13,556 nucleotides of DNA from assembly GCA_035496575.1 (NCBI GenBank), contig DATJEN010000133.1, positions 1 to 13,556 of the forward strand, read 5' to 3'. The DNA is from PALSA-1355 sp035496575. Its GTDB lineage: Bacteria; Planctomycetota; Planctomycetia; Pirellulales; PALSA-1355. Under the pieces are notes generated by a model. That model saw nothing but the letters and a program-made list of their open reading frames with translations, was not told where the DNA came from and did not search any database. Positions 1-7,605 of the stretch are shown here, in pieces. Positions within the stretch are counted from its first letter, which is position 1. Every line of letters begins with the position of its first letter. Both the position numbers and the translations under genes were made by a program.

Positions 1-1
1 G

Positions 2-2293
2 TACGACGACCTGTTTTTTGCCAAGTGGCTTGAGAAACCCGACCCGTTGCTGCAGGCCATCCGCGGCCCGCTTTTCAAGAACGTGGAGACCGGCCAGCGG
101 CTGCTTGACCGGCTAACGCAGCCGCCGATCAACCTTTCGGAAGAGCAGGCGCTCAAGCGGCTGCGCGGGCTGTTCGTCGGTCCGGACGACAAGCAGTCGT
201 GCGCCGTCGTGACCCTGACGCCGCAAGGCAAAAAGGATTTGCGGCTCACGCTGGCCAAGCTGCACAGCATTGTCGAGGACGAGCTGGGGATCCCGCCCGA
301 GCGCGTGCGGATGGGCGGCCCGCCGGTCGATAACGTGGCGATCAGCGTGGAGGGTGAAAAGACCCTCATCCGGCTGTTTATCCCGGCCGGCATTGTGGGG
401 CTGAGCCTGGCATATTGGTGCCTGCGCAGCGTGCGGCTCACCACCATGGTGTTTAGCGCCGCCTTGTATGCGGGGGCGATCAGCCTGGCGATCGTCCATT
501 ACAGCGGTGCCTCGATGAACGCCATTCTTCTCACCATGCCCGCCGTGGTGTACGTGGCGGGCATATCGGGCGCGATCCATTTTGCCAATTACTACCGCGA
601 CTCGGTGGCCGAGACCGGTATCGACGGAGCCCCCGCGCAAGCGGTCAAACATTCGTGGCTGCCTTGCACGCTTTCGGCCGGAACGACGGCGGCGGGGCTG
701 ATCTCGCTGTATACGAGCGAACTGGTGCCGATCAAATCGTTTGGCATCTATTCGGCGGCGGGCGTGATCGCCACGCTCGGGTTGCTGTTCTTGTTTTTAC
801 CCGCCTGGATGCAGTTGTGGCCGATGAAGCCCCACAGCTTGCTGGACGGCGATCAGCCCAAGGCCGAAGACATCGCGCTGCCGGCTCGCTGGCGCCGTTT
901 CTTGCAAGGGGTCATCAACCACTACCGGCTAGTGCTCACGGCCCTGGTTTGCCTGATGGTCTTTTGCGGCGTCGGGCTGTCGAAGATCAACACGTCGATC
1001 AAGCTCACCAAGCTGTTTTCGTCCAGTGCGCCGATCATCCACGACTACGAATGGCTGGAGGCTAACCTCGGGCCGCTGGTGCCGATGGAAGTGGTGCTCA
1101 AGCTCGATAACACGAAGCTCGACATGAACTTCCTCGAGCGGCTGGAGCTGGTGAAGCGCGTGCAAGAGGCGATGCGCGAAACGCCCTACATCGGCTGCAC
1201 GATGTCTGCCACCACGTTCGCGCCGTCGCTCGAGGTCAGTAGCAAGCTGTCGACCATGCGCAACGCGATGCGCGACACGCTCAACAAGCGGCTGTCCACG
1301 CACCGCCAGGAATACATCGACAGCGACTTCGTCGATCTGGAAGGCGAGACCGAGCTGTGGCGCATCAGTGCCCGCGTGGGCGCGCTCAATGACGTGGACT
1401 ATGGCGAATTCAAAAATGACATTCGGGCCCGCGTCGAGCCGGTTTTAATCGCGGAGCGCGAACGGCTGGCTAAGAAGGCGGCCAAAAAAGCCACCAAGGT
1501 GGCCGACGTGCGGCCGGCTTCGGCCCAAGTACCCGAGGTGCGGACCGCCGATGCTCCGCTGGACGATTCGGCTGCCGACGAAGCCACGCCGCAGTCCGAC
1601 ATGGGGCTGACCGCCGTCTACACGGGACTGGTGCCCGTGGTTTACAAGGCGCAGCGCGAGATGCTCAATGGCCTGGCGTGGAACTTCGTCACCGACCTGT
1701 TAACGATTGCCAGCGTCATGACCCTGGTTTTCTGGGATCTTTCGGCGGGGCTGATCCTGCTCATCCCCTCCGTGTTCCCGATGATGATCGTTTTCGGAAT
1801 GATGGGCTGGCTGGGAATCGTAATCGACGTGGGCACGATTATGACGCCCACCGTGGCGCTCGGCGTGTCGGTCGACGACGTGGTGCACTTTTTGATTTGG
1901 TATCGCCGCGGCTTGTCGGAAGGCAAGAATCGCAAAGAGGCGATCATGCTCGCCTACGAAGGTTGCGCGCGGGCGATGTATCAGAGCTGGGCCGTGCTGG
2001 GGTTGGGCCTGTTCGTGTTTGCCTTAAGCTCCTTCGTGCCGACGCAACGATTCGGCGCGCTGATGTTCACGTTGCTGACCGCGGCGCTGGTGGGCAACTT
2101 GATCATGTTGCCGTGCGTGCTGGCCAGTCCGCTTTCATTTTTCTTCGGACGGCGGCTGATGAAGCAGGCGGCCGCCCAGCATCGCAGCGCGCCACAGCCG
2201 GTGGGTAGCGGCGTGCCTTCGGCAAACGGCGATTCGAGCTCCGACGAGCGAATTCAAGTTCGCCACGATAGTTCGCACCGCGTGCGAACCTAG
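2..2293 (+). CDS. MMPL/RND-family exporter, 5' end outside window
   Basis: Inner-membrane proton-driven transporter of the RND superfamily, MMPL-like; members export lipids, hopanoids or polyketides. The frame is open from base 2, so the N-terminus is missing; about 763 residues are visible. Two repeats are seen. The first has a membrane cluster at about 365-820, including a GISGAIHF segment near 560 where the usual Asp is absent. The second has a membrane cluster at about 1670-2150 with the classic GVSVDDVVHF motif (Asp codons at 1874 and 1877), the likely proton relay. Between them lies a soluble domain with a Lys/Ala/Asp-rich, low-complexity stretch at about 1450-1600. The C-terminal tail is polar. 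It converges on the ketosynthase-like gene with a 50-bp gap, so the pair may belong to a lipid or polyketide locus. The family is sure; the cargo is unknown. Confidence 0.87.
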   Translation, partial: YDDLFFAKWLEKPDPLLQAIRGPLFKNVETGQRLLDRLTQPPINLSEEQALKRLRGLFVGPDDKQSCAVVTLTPQGKKDLRLTLAKLHSIVEDELGIPPERVRMGGPPVDNVAISVEGEKTLIRLFIPAGIVGLSLAYWCLRSVRLTTMVFSAALYAGAISLAIVHYSGASMNAILLTMPAVVYVAGISGAIHFANYYRDSVAETGIDGAPAQAVKHSWLPCTLSAGTTAAGLISLYTSELVPIKSFGIYSAAGVIATLGLLFLFLPAWMQLWPMKPHSLLDGDQPKAEDIALPARWRRFLQGVINHYRLVLTALVCLMVFCGVGLSKINTSIKLTKLFSSSAPIIHDYEWLEANLGPLVPMEVVLKLDNTKLDMNFLERLELVKRVQEAMRETPYIGCTMSATTFAPSLEVSSKLSTMRNAMRDTLNKRLSTHRQEYIDSDFVDLEGETELWRISARVGALNDVDYGEFKNDIRARVEPVLIAERERLAKKAAKKATKVADVRPASAQVPEVRTADAPLDDSAADEATPQSDMGLTAVYTGLVPVVYKAQREMLNGLAWNFVTDLLTIASVMTLVFWDLSAGLILLIPSVFPMMIVFGMMGWLGIVIDVGTIMTPTVALGVSVDDVVHFLIWYRRGLSEGKNRKEAIMLAYEGCARAMYQSWAVLGLGLFVFALSSFVPTQRFGALMFTLLTAALVGNLIMLPCVLASPLSFFFGRRLMKQAAAQHRSAPQPVGSGVPSANGDSSSDERIQVRHDSSHRVRT
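2271..2289. terminator. Perfect hairpin at the 3' end of the MMPL gene
   Basis: Arms GTTCGCAC and GTGCGAAC are perfectly complementary around a CGC loop and end one base before the TAG stop at 2291. A weaker second hairpin (CCTCG/CGAGG, 2297-2312) follows in the 50-bp gap between the convergent genes. Neither has a T tract, so this is a terminator-like or RNA-stabilising hairpin rather than a textbook intrinsic terminator. Confidence 0.45.
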
Positions 2294-2343
2294 GGCCCTC
2301 GCGCCGCCGAGGTTGCGCGTGCGCGTCCTCTTCCGACTCCAGG

Positions 2344-3615
2344 CTATTCCGCGCTCAAGACCATGGCGACCGACTGCCCCATGGTTGTCTGATTCAGCAC
2401 GAGCGCCGTCCGCTGCTTGACCTCCAGCGGACTCCCCTGCACCACGTTGATCGGGCACTCGGGGTCGGCGTATTCGTAGTTGAGCGTGTGGGGCACGCGG
2501 CCATGCTCGAGGGCATACATCGATGCCAATAGCTCCACCGCGCCCGTTCCGCCGCCTAGGTTGCCAAAGAAGCTCTTGGGCGCGGTGACCGGCACATCGC
2601 CCAGTTTCTCGCGGATTGCGCCGGCTTCCTCCCGGTCGTGCTGAACGGTGCTAAGCCCGTGCGCGTTGACGTGTCCGATTTCCTTGGCATCGAGGCCAGC
2701 CGCCTTCAGGCTCTGGCTAATGGCCAGCCGAACCGCCCGCCCAGGAAAGGACTCGCCGGGAGTGCAGGCCTGGAACGTGCTGGCGAAACCCGCGATGCGC
2801 GCGAGGATTTTGGCTCTCCGTGCGACGGCATGTTGGCGGCTCTCGATGACGAAGGCCGCGGCCCCTTCGCCATACACCATTCCATCGCGCTTGGCGTCAA
2901 AGGGGCGGCTGGCGCTCTCGGGTTGTTCCCAACGGCAGGAATGTAGTTTCTCGTTATCACGAAACGCCCAGGAAAGCGGATGCAGCCGCGAACCAGTGCC
3001 ACCCACGATCATCATGTCCGCGTGTCCGCGCTCGATGACACGCGCGCCCTCGGCGATGGCCAGCAAGCTCGACGCCTCAGCGAGCACGATCGTGTTGTTC
3101 GGTCCTCGCGCATCGAGTGCAATTGCCACGTGGCAGGCCGGCATGTTCGGCAGGTACTTGAGCATCCACAACGGGTACAGCTCGCTGATGGCCCGCGCAT
3201 CCCAGCGCGTGACATCGAATGTGTTGTTCTCGATGCAGTAGCGAAACGCGTTCGTGAGCTCATCGGGCTCAACCTGGATCATATCGGCCCCGAACACCAC
3301 GCCGAAACGCTCGGGCTCAACGCCCGCCGCGGCCAGATTCGCTTGCTGGGTCGCCAGTTGAGCCGAGGCGAAGGCGAGCTGAATGCTCCGCGACATGACC
3401 TTCAGGCTCTTGCGCGGAGTCACGTATTGCTTGGGATCGAAGTCGCTGACTTCAGCGCCCATCCGCACCGGGAAGTCGGGCGTGTCGAAGTGCGGCAAAC
3501 GGTGCACGGCGCTCGTGCCGCTTTCCAACGCCTGCTCGACCGCGGCCTGGCCGATGCCAATGGGACAGGCCATTCCCACGCCCGTAATCACAACCTCGGC
3601 GGCAGGTGAAAGCAT
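2344..3615 (-). CDS. Ketosynthase-like protein lacking the catalytic Cys
   Basis: 423 residues of the FabF-like beta-ketoacyl-ACP synthase fold. It begins with AEVVITGVGMACPIG and has the RGPN strand, the HADMMIVGG segment, NAHGLST (His319) and KSFFGN (Lys347). The nucleophile is missing: aligned by eye to E. coli FabF (GPSISIATAC), the Cys position is Glu180 (codon 3078-3076). The second catalytic His (KSMTGH in active enzymes) is Asn352, and the C-terminal GFGGTN loop reads TTMGQS. It therefore cannot be a normal condensing enzyme. Chain-length factors and decarboxylating KSQ domains also lack the Cys, usually with Gln instead. The ATG at 3615 fits the family N-terminus; the frame continues upstream to a TTG at 3777, but that stretch is Pro/Ala-rich and not family-like. 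No clear Shine-Dalgarno. The fold is sure, the role is inferred. Confidence 0.85.
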   Translation of the reverse strand: MLSPAAEVVITGVGMACPIGIGQAAVEQALESGTSAVHRLPHFDTPDFPVRMGAEVSDFDPKQYVTPRKSLKVMSRSIQLAFASAQLATQQANLAAAGVEPERFGVVFGADMIQVEPDELTNAFRYCIENNTFDVTRWDARAISELYPLWMLKYLPNMPACHVAIALDARGPNNTIVLAEASSLLAIAEGARVIERGHADMMIVGGTGSRLHPLSWAFRDNEKLHSCRWEQPESASRPFDAKRDGMVYGEGAAAFVIESRQHAVARRAKILARIAGFASTFQACTPGESFPGRAVRLAISQSLKAAGLDAKEIGHVNAHGLSTVQHDREEAGAIREKLGDVPVTAPKSFFGNLGGGTGAVELLASMYALEHGRVPHTLNYEYADPECPINVVQGSPLEVKQRTALVLNQTTMGQSVAMVLSAE

Positions 3616-3785
3616 GGGCGGGTTCGAGGACGGTTCGCCGAGGGTGGAGGGCCAAGGACCGGCGCGCGGGGCCAAAAATGCCGGAGGACTTGGGGCCCGA
3701 GCCGGTTTGGCGCTGCACGTAAATGCCAGTAAGGAGAGAAGTTGCTGCTGGACTCCTGCCCTGGCGAGCCGGTCCAATTCGCTAT

Positions 3786-3810
3786 GTTAGCCCGAACACT
3801 TCGGGCGAAC
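3786..3810. repeat. Imperfect palindrome in divergent region
   Basis: A perfect core, GCCCGAA-CAC-TTCGGGC (3790-3806), extends outward by GTT/AAC across one A/G mismatch, giving 11-base arms around a 3-base centre. There is no T tract on either side. In a divergent promoter region it could be an operator or a hairpin in a leader RNA. Confidence 0.5.
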
Positions 3811-3902
3811 AAGCACCTTCGCCGCGCGGCGTTTACTCTCGCGCCAGCAACATTTTAGTTGCCACCCATACCCCTCTGCTGCCGATACTAAATGGCCTGG
3901 GC

Positions 3903-3918
3903 GCTTTCGTTCGAAAGC
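3903..3918. repeat. Perfect palindrome GCTTTCG-TT-CGAAAGC
   Basis: Seven-base arms around a TT centre, 153 bases before the desaturase start. It is a candidate regulator binding site or a very tight hairpin. Only the symmetry is seen; no binding protein can be named. Confidence 0.4.
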
Positions 3919-3986
3919 TGTCTAGCCAGGCAAGCTATTTGCAACGGCGCAGAGCTGGCGCTTTGCAGCCTGCTCGCGAGGCCGGC

Positions 3987-4024
3987 AGCGCTCCTTAAGC
4001 CCCAGAACTGGCAAGGAGGGCGCT
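3987..4024 (+). promoter_or_regulatory. Stem pairing a Shine-Dalgarno-like AAGGAG with CTCCTT
   Basis: CTCCTT (3991-3996) pairs with AAGGAG (4013-4018), and AGCG (3987-3990) pairs with CGCT (4021-4024) across a GG bulge. AAGGAGG is a near-perfect ribosome binding site but has no start codon at normal distance; the desaturase ATG is over 50 bases downstream. It may be a leader-RNA structure of the desaturase, or chance. Confidence 0.3.
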
Positions 4025-4071
4025 AACGAAACGGACTGTTTCGAAACCACGCCTGACGGATTTCTAAAAGT

Positions 4072-5187
4072 ATGAGCGAGCGCACATCGGTTCATGCAAA
4101 CTTCTCGCTGGCGCAAGCGAGGCACATCGTCAAAGACTTGTTTACGCCGGTACCGGCCATTTATTGGGCCGACTTCTTGCTTTCGACGTTTGTCGGCATG
4201 GCGGCATTCGGGCTGGTGCGGCGCGTGCTGCCCCTGTTCTCCGTCGCGCAGGGCATCGCCTTTGTGATCTGTGGCTTGTGCTTCTATCGCGCCGTGCTCT
4301 TCACGCACGAGCTGGTTCATTTTCGGGACAAGACCTTCACGGCGTTCCGAGTGGTGTGGAACTTGCTGTGCGGGATTCCGTTCTTGATGCCCAGCTTCAT
4401 GTACTACACGCATGTGGACCATCACATGCGCAAGCATTTTGGAACCAAGAACGACGGCGAGTATCTGCCGCTGGGTTCGACGCCGCCCTCGCACATTGTG
4501 CTGTACTTGTGCCAGCCGTTTGTGATCCCGATCATTGCGGTCGTGCGGTTCTTGCTGCTCGCGCCCATTAGCTGGGTAAGTCCCGCGTTTCGCGATTTCG
4601 TGCACCGCCGCGCGTCGTCGATGGTGATGGATCCCACCTACATCCGGCCGCTGCCCAGCCGGCAGGTGCTGCGGATCTTTCGCTTGCAAGAGGCGCTGTG
4701 CTTTTTGTGGACCGGCAGCGTCGTCGTGCTATTGACGCTGAGAATTGTGCCGATCGGGTTTCTGACCACCGCCTATTTAGTCAGCGTGTTCATCTTGTTC
4801 ATGAACGCAGTGCGCACCCTGGGCGCGCATCGCTACACGAGCCATGGTGAAGAGGCGACCTTCGTCGAGCAGTTGCTCGACTCGATCAACTACCCACGGC
4901 GGCCGTTCGTAAGCGCGCTGTGGGCGCCGGTTGGGCTGCGCTTTCACGCGCTGCATCACCTTTTTCCTTCGCTGCCCTACCACAACCTGGCCAAGGCGCA
5001 CGTGCGGCTGATGGCCGAGCTGCCCGCCGATTCGCCCTATCGCCAAACGGAGAGCACGAGCTTGTTCTCGTCGCTCATGCAATTGTGGCGCACTTCGCGC
5101 GCGGCCAACGTTCACCAGCCGCGGCCACAGACAGCCGGCACTCATCGGCTGAGCCCCGCCGCGCAAAGCCTGACCCGGGCGCACTAG
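4072..5187 (+). CDS. Membrane fatty acid desaturase (diiron, His-box type)
   Basis: 371 residues, a non-haem diiron membrane desaturase that introduces double bonds into acyl chains (or acts on a related lipid). The three His clusters are complete: HELVH at 79-83, HVDHH at 114-118 and HALHH at 292-296. An extra GAHRYTSH segment at 251-258 supplies further possible ligands. Hydrophobic stretches lie at about 28-75, 93-112, 143-168, 208-228 and 231-248, with the His boxes near their ends as expected. The tail from about 330 is polar and variable. The start is well fixed: an in-frame TGA at 4054 leaves ATG 4072 as the first normal start, although it lacks an obvious Shine-Dalgarno. It stands alone on the + strand, about 100 bp before the tRNA. 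The family is sure; substrate and position of desaturation are not visible. Confidence 0.9.
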   Translation: MSERTSVHANFSLAQARHIVKDLFTPVPAIYWADFLLSTFVGMAAFGLVRRVLPLFSVAQGIAFVICGLCFYRAVLFTHELVHFRDKTFTAFRVVWNLLCGIPFLMPSFMYYTHVDHHMRKHFGTKNDGEYLPLGSTPPSHIVLYLCQPFVIPIIAVVRFLLLAPISWVSPAFRDFVHRRASSMVMDPTYIRPLPSRQVLRIFRLQEALCFLWTGSVVVLLTLRIVPIGFLTTAYLVSVFILFMNAVRTLGAHRYTSHGEEATFVEQLLDSINYPRRPFVSALWAPVGLRFHALHHLFPSLPYHNLAKAHVRLMAELPADSPYRQTESTSLFSSLMQLWRTSRAANVHQPRPQTAGTHRLSPAAQSLTRAH

Positions 5188-5249
5188 GCGCGGCGCCAGC
5201 AGCTCTGGACAGCCGAGCGTGAAATAGGCCGCGTGCGGGTGTCGTTTGC

Positions 5250-5278
5250 TTGAAAACAGCGCGCCCGCGCCCTACACT
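5250..5278 (+). promoter_or_regulatory. Sigma70-type promoter of tRNA-Gly
   Basis: TTGAAA (5250-5255) and TACACT (5273-5278) are spaced by exactly 17 bases and end 10 bases before the tRNA 5' end, giving a predicted leader of only a few bases. This is the best promoter in the window. Confidence 0.75.
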
Positions 5279-5288
5279 CAAGTTCACC

Positions 5289-5361
5289 GCGGGCGTAGCT
5301 CAGTTGGCAGAGCGCTAGCTTCCCAAGCTGGATGTCGAGGGTTCGAATCCCTTCGCCCGCT
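5289..5361 (+). tRNA. tRNA-Gly (anticodon CCC)
   Basis: A 73-base cloverleaf. The acceptor stem GCGGGCG pairs with CGCCCGC, the D stem GCTC with GAGC, the anticodon stem CTAGC with GCTGG, and the T stem GAGGG with CCCTT around TTCGAAT. The anticodon loop TTCCCAA gives CCC, reading GGG Gly codons. The discriminator is T and CCA is not encoded. The 3' half also encodes the last residues of the antisense integrase remnant. Confidence 0.96.
5315..5361. other. Probable integration (att) site in tRNA-Gly 3' half
   Basis: The antisense integrase remnant enters the tRNA from its 3' end and stops at a TAG (5317-5315) in the anticodon arm, so its final residues (AKGFEPSTSSLGS) are tRNA sequence. Tyrosine integrases commonly target tRNA 3' halves and restore them on integration. 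I see no second copy of this segment in the window, so the other end of any island is outside it. Confidence 0.6.
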
Positions 5362-5368
5362 CATCTTG

Positions 5369-5399
5369 ACGGCCGTTGTCCAGGATGGACAGCGGCCGT
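5369..5399 (+). terminator. Strong hairpin just after tRNA-Gly
   Basis: Fourteen-base arms (5369-5382 and 5386-5399) pair with only one G-U wobble around a GGA loop, starting 7 bases after the tRNA. There is no U-rich tail (AAGTGTTG follows). It is well placed to end the tRNA transcript and to protect or guide 3' processing, although it also lies inside the integrase remnant's coding frame. Confidence 0.55.
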
Positions 5400-5783
5400 A
5401 AGTGTTGAACAGACAAACCAGTTGCGTTTGGGGTTTCGCTGGTCGCCTTCTCGACCGCTTCCCGGACCGCTTGGCCTACGATTGACTGCAAATGGCCAAA
5501 TTGGGCACCAGCTGGTGCAAGCGTTGGTGCAAGCGGCGAACTGGTTGAACCGTCAGTGCCGGTGGCGCTTAGAATATTTCGTCCGCGCTCAAGTTGCGCA
5601 ATTTCCGGCGCGAGCGGCAACGCCGGCAGTGATTCCATCGCGCCTGCCACATCCAACAGTTTGGGATCGGTATAGGTGTTCATCGTCAGATTCACGTCAG
5701 AGTGTCGCATCGCGGCTTGCGCGGTTCGCGGCGGTTTCTTCCATCCGCTTGACCCGCAGACCACAGGCAGAGGGGTCACAACA

Positions 5784-6695
5784 ATGGAAATGCTAGAAGG
5801 TAAGGTAGTGCTGATTACGGGTGCGGGACGCGGCGTCGGTCGCAGCATCGCGATTCTGATGGCCGCTGAGGGGGCTAAAGTCGTTGTCAACGACCTTGGA
5901 GGCGACACGCGCGGTGAAGGTCACGACGTGGGTCCTGGCCAGGAAGTGGTCAACGCCATCAATTCTGCCGGCGGGCACTCAGTGTTGAATACAGAGTCCG
6001 TTGCCGACTGGTCCGCGGCGCATCGAATGGTTCAGCAGGCGATCGATACCTACGGCCGAATTGACGCTGTGGTCAACAACGCCGGCATCCTGCGAGATTG
6101 CATCTTCCACAAGATGAGCGAGGCGGAGTGGGACGCAGTGATCAACGTGCACCTTAAGGGCTGCTTCAACGTCGCTAGGGCAGCGGCGCCCCATTTTCGC
6201 GCGCAGTCGTCCGGCACCTACGTACACATGACATCGACCTCGGGTATCGTCGGCAATTTTGGCCAGGTCAACTACGGTGCGGCGAAGCTCGGCATCGTGG
6301 CGCTGTCGAAATGTATTGCACTCGACATGTCGCGCTTCAACGTTCGCTCGAACTGCATCGCCCCCTTTGCCTGGAGTCGGTTGATCGGCACCATCCCGAC
6401 CGACAAGCCGGAGGAAGCGGCGCGTGTCGAAAAACTGAAGCGAATGACGCCCGACAAAATCGCGCCGCTGGTGGCATACCTTTGCAGCGACGCTTCGCAA
6501 GGTGTGACAGGGCAGATATTCGGCGTGCGATTGAACGAAATATTCTTGTTTAACCAGCCTCGGCCGATACGCTCCGTTCACCGCGGCGAAGGCTGGACGC
6601 CCGCGACGATTGCAGAGCATGCGATCCCGGCGCTCAAGTCGAGTTTTGCGGCGCTGGAACGGTCTGGCGATGTGTTTTTCTGGGATCCGATCTGA
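5784..6695 (+). CDS. SDR-family (3R)-hydroxyacyl-CoA dehydrogenase-like protein
   Basis: 303 residues, a short-chain dehydrogenase expected to oxidise a (3R)-hydroxyacyl-CoA with NAD(P)+. The Rossmann motif TGAGRGVG is at 12-19, NNAG at 98-101, the catalytic Ser at 151, Tyr164 and Lys168 (YGAAK). The long loop after strand beta-2 (VVNDLGGDTRGEG) and the extended C-terminal part after about 245 resemble the dehydrogenase domain of peroxisomal MFE-2 (HSD17B4). ATG 5784 is chosen because GAGGGG sits 8 bases upstream and the protein starts right before the first beta strand; ATG 5790 is the alternative. The MaoC-type hydratase follows after 23 bases, so the two likely form an operon catalysing consecutive steps. 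The 50 bases upstream adjoin the integrase remnant and show no clear promoter. Confidence 0.85.
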   Translation: MEMLEGKVVLITGAGRGVGRSIAILMAAEGAKVVVNDLGGDTRGEGHDVGPGQEVVNAINSAGGHSVLNTESVADWSAAHRMVQQAIDTYGRIDAVVNNAGILRDCIFHKMSEAEWDAVINVHLKGCFNVARAAAPHFRAQSSGTYVHMTSTSGIVGNFGQVNYGAAKLGIVALSKCIALDMSRFNVRSNCIAPFAWSRLIGTIPTDKPEEAARVEKLKRMTPDKIAPLVAYLCSDASQGVTGQIFGVRLNEIFLFNQPRPIRSVHRGEGWTPATIAEHAIPALKSSFAALERSGDVFFWDPI

Positions 6696-6718
6696 CTCGC
6701 GCGGATGGAACAGTTGCA

Positions 6719-7582
6719 ATGGCGATCAATTACCACCACTTGATGAAGTACGAGATTGCGCCCCGGGAGCAAACTTATTCCGAGCGCGACGTAATTCTTT
6801 ACGCGCTTGGCGTAGGTTTGTGCATGGATGGCGATAGTCGGACGGAATTGCCGTTCGTTTACGAGAAGGAACTGCGAGTGCTACCTACGATGTGCTGCGT
6901 GCTGGGTACACCGGGAATGTGGCTGGCTAAACCTGACACCGGCGTCGATTACAGCAAGGTCGTCCACGGAGAGATGGGGTTCGAAATCCACAAACCGCTC
7001 CCCACGGCCGCGTGTGTCGGTACCAGGACGCGGGTGATTGATGTTTTCGACAAGGGCGAGGGGGTAGGCGCCTTGATCGTCACGCAAGGTGAACTCTGCG
7101 ATCAAGACTCGGGGGAAAAGCTGGCGACCACCACGAGCACGATTTTTGCCCGCGCCAATGGCGGGTTCGGCGGCGAGCGCGGCCCAGCGAGTGTCAAAGT
7201 CATTCCCGCACACCGCGAGCCCGACGAGGTTTGCGATCTGCCCACGATCACACAATCGGCACTCATCTATCGGCTGTCAGGCGATTACAACCCACTGCAC
7301 TGCGACCCGGACGTCGCGCAGCGCGCCGGTTTTCCCAAACCGATTCTGCATGGGCTTTGCACTTACGGCACCGCCGGCCACGCCATCCTGCGAATGCTCT
7401 GCGATTACGACCCGCTACGTCTTAAACAGATGAGAGCAAGATTTTCAGCACCCGTGTTTCCGGGCGAAACCATTCGCACCGAAATGTGGCGCAACGGCGA
7501 TGGCACGGCCTTCTTTCGCTCGCGCGTCGTCCAGCGCGATGTGGTCGTGCTCGATCAAGGCACGGCCAGCATCGGTCTGTGA
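6719..7582 (+). CDS. MaoC-like (R)-specific enoyl-CoA hydratase, double hot-dog
   Basis: 287 residues, matching the length of the hydratase-2 domain of peroxisomal MFE-2. The N-terminal hot-dog half (to about 150) lacks active residues. The C-terminal half carries the hydratase-2 signature YRLSGDYNPLHCDP with Asp189 and His194 as the expected catalytic pair, then GFPKPILHGLCTYG (203-217). The enzyme adds water to trans-2-enoyl-CoA to give (3R)-hydroxyacyl-CoA, the substrate of the SDR encoded 23 bases upstream; the two genes together equal MFE-2 without its sterol carrier domain. Only a weak purine stretch precedes the ATG, so translation may depend on the upstream gene. It converges on an acyl-CoA dehydrogenase gene. 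An ACP-linked or 2-methyl-branched substrate cannot be excluded. Confidence 0.88.
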   Translation: MAINYHHLMKYEIAPREQTYSERDVILYALGVGLCMDGDSRTELPFVYEKELRVLPTMCCVLGTPGMWLAKPDTGVDYSKVVHGEMGFEIHKPLPTAACVGTRTRVIDVFDKGEGVGALIVTQGELCDQDSGEKLATTTSTIFARANGGFGGERGPASVKVIPAHREPDEVCDLPTITQSALIYRLSGDYNPLHCDPDVAQRAGFPKPILHGLCTYGTAGHAILRMLCDYDPLRLKQMRARFSAPVFPGETIRTEMWRNGDGTAFFRSRVVQRDVVVLDQGTASIGL

Positions 7583-7605
7583 CGGGCGCGGTTTTCATTG
7601 AAACA

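Larger units (their letters stand above)
3616..4071. other. 456-bp divergent intergenic region
   Basis: It separates the start codons of the ketosynthase-like gene (minus) and the desaturase (plus), so promoters for both must lie here, but I find no convincing -35/-10 pair for either. The frames crossing it have no family-like sequence. What stands out is three inverted repeats (3786-3810, 3903-3918, 3987-4024), listed separately. Confidence 0.6.
5315..5733 (-). pseudogene. C-terminal remnant of a tyrosine integrase
   Basis: About 139 codons of the end of a site-specific recombinase. PRTAQAAMRHSDV is followed by LTMNTYTDPKLLDVAG. The Tyr nucleophile codon is at 5674-5672, ten residues after the His of RHSD, the usual C-terminal active-site spacing. 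The upstream HxLR box and the whole N-terminal half are absent; family-like sequence ends just before PRTAQ (about 5733), and the frame beyond is the antisense of the SDR gene. The gene is thus 5'-deleted and cannot be functional. The tail is Pro/Ala/Thr-rich and finishes inside tRNA-Gly. It suggests that the SDR-side DNA was brought in or rearranged through this tRNA site. Confidence 0.78.

Noticed and set aside
1450..1600. Lys/Ala-rich stretch of the MMPL protein as a frameshift or gene junction
   Set aside because: The frame stays open and transporter sequence resumes on both sides; it reads as a low-complexity linker in the soluble domain.
3133..3135. Cys161 of the ketosynthase-like protein as a replacement nucleophile
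   Set aside because: It lies 19 residues before the nucleophile position, ahead of the RGPN strand, so it is not at the nucleophilic elbow.
3616..3777. 54-codon N-terminal extension of the ketosynthase-like protein from a TTG
   Set aside because: Pro/Ala-rich, unlike the family N-terminus, and the ATG at 3615 falls just before the first beta strand.
3922..4689. 255-codon minus-strand frame over the desaturase start
   Set aside because: His/Arg/Gln-rich translation typical of an antisense shadow; the + strand desaturase has complete His boxes and explains the region.
5749..5777. Promoter for the SDR gene from TTGACC at 5749
   Set aside because: No acceptable -10 element at 16-18 bases; the matching position is GGGGTC.
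5734..5908. N-terminal part of the integrase frame beyond the PRTAQ segment
   Set aside because: The translation is the antisense of the SDR start, with no recombinase boxes; the integrase homology ends near 5733.
5979..6719. 246-codon minus-strand frame
   Set aside because: Antisense of the SDR gene, Arg/His-rich, no recognisable motif.
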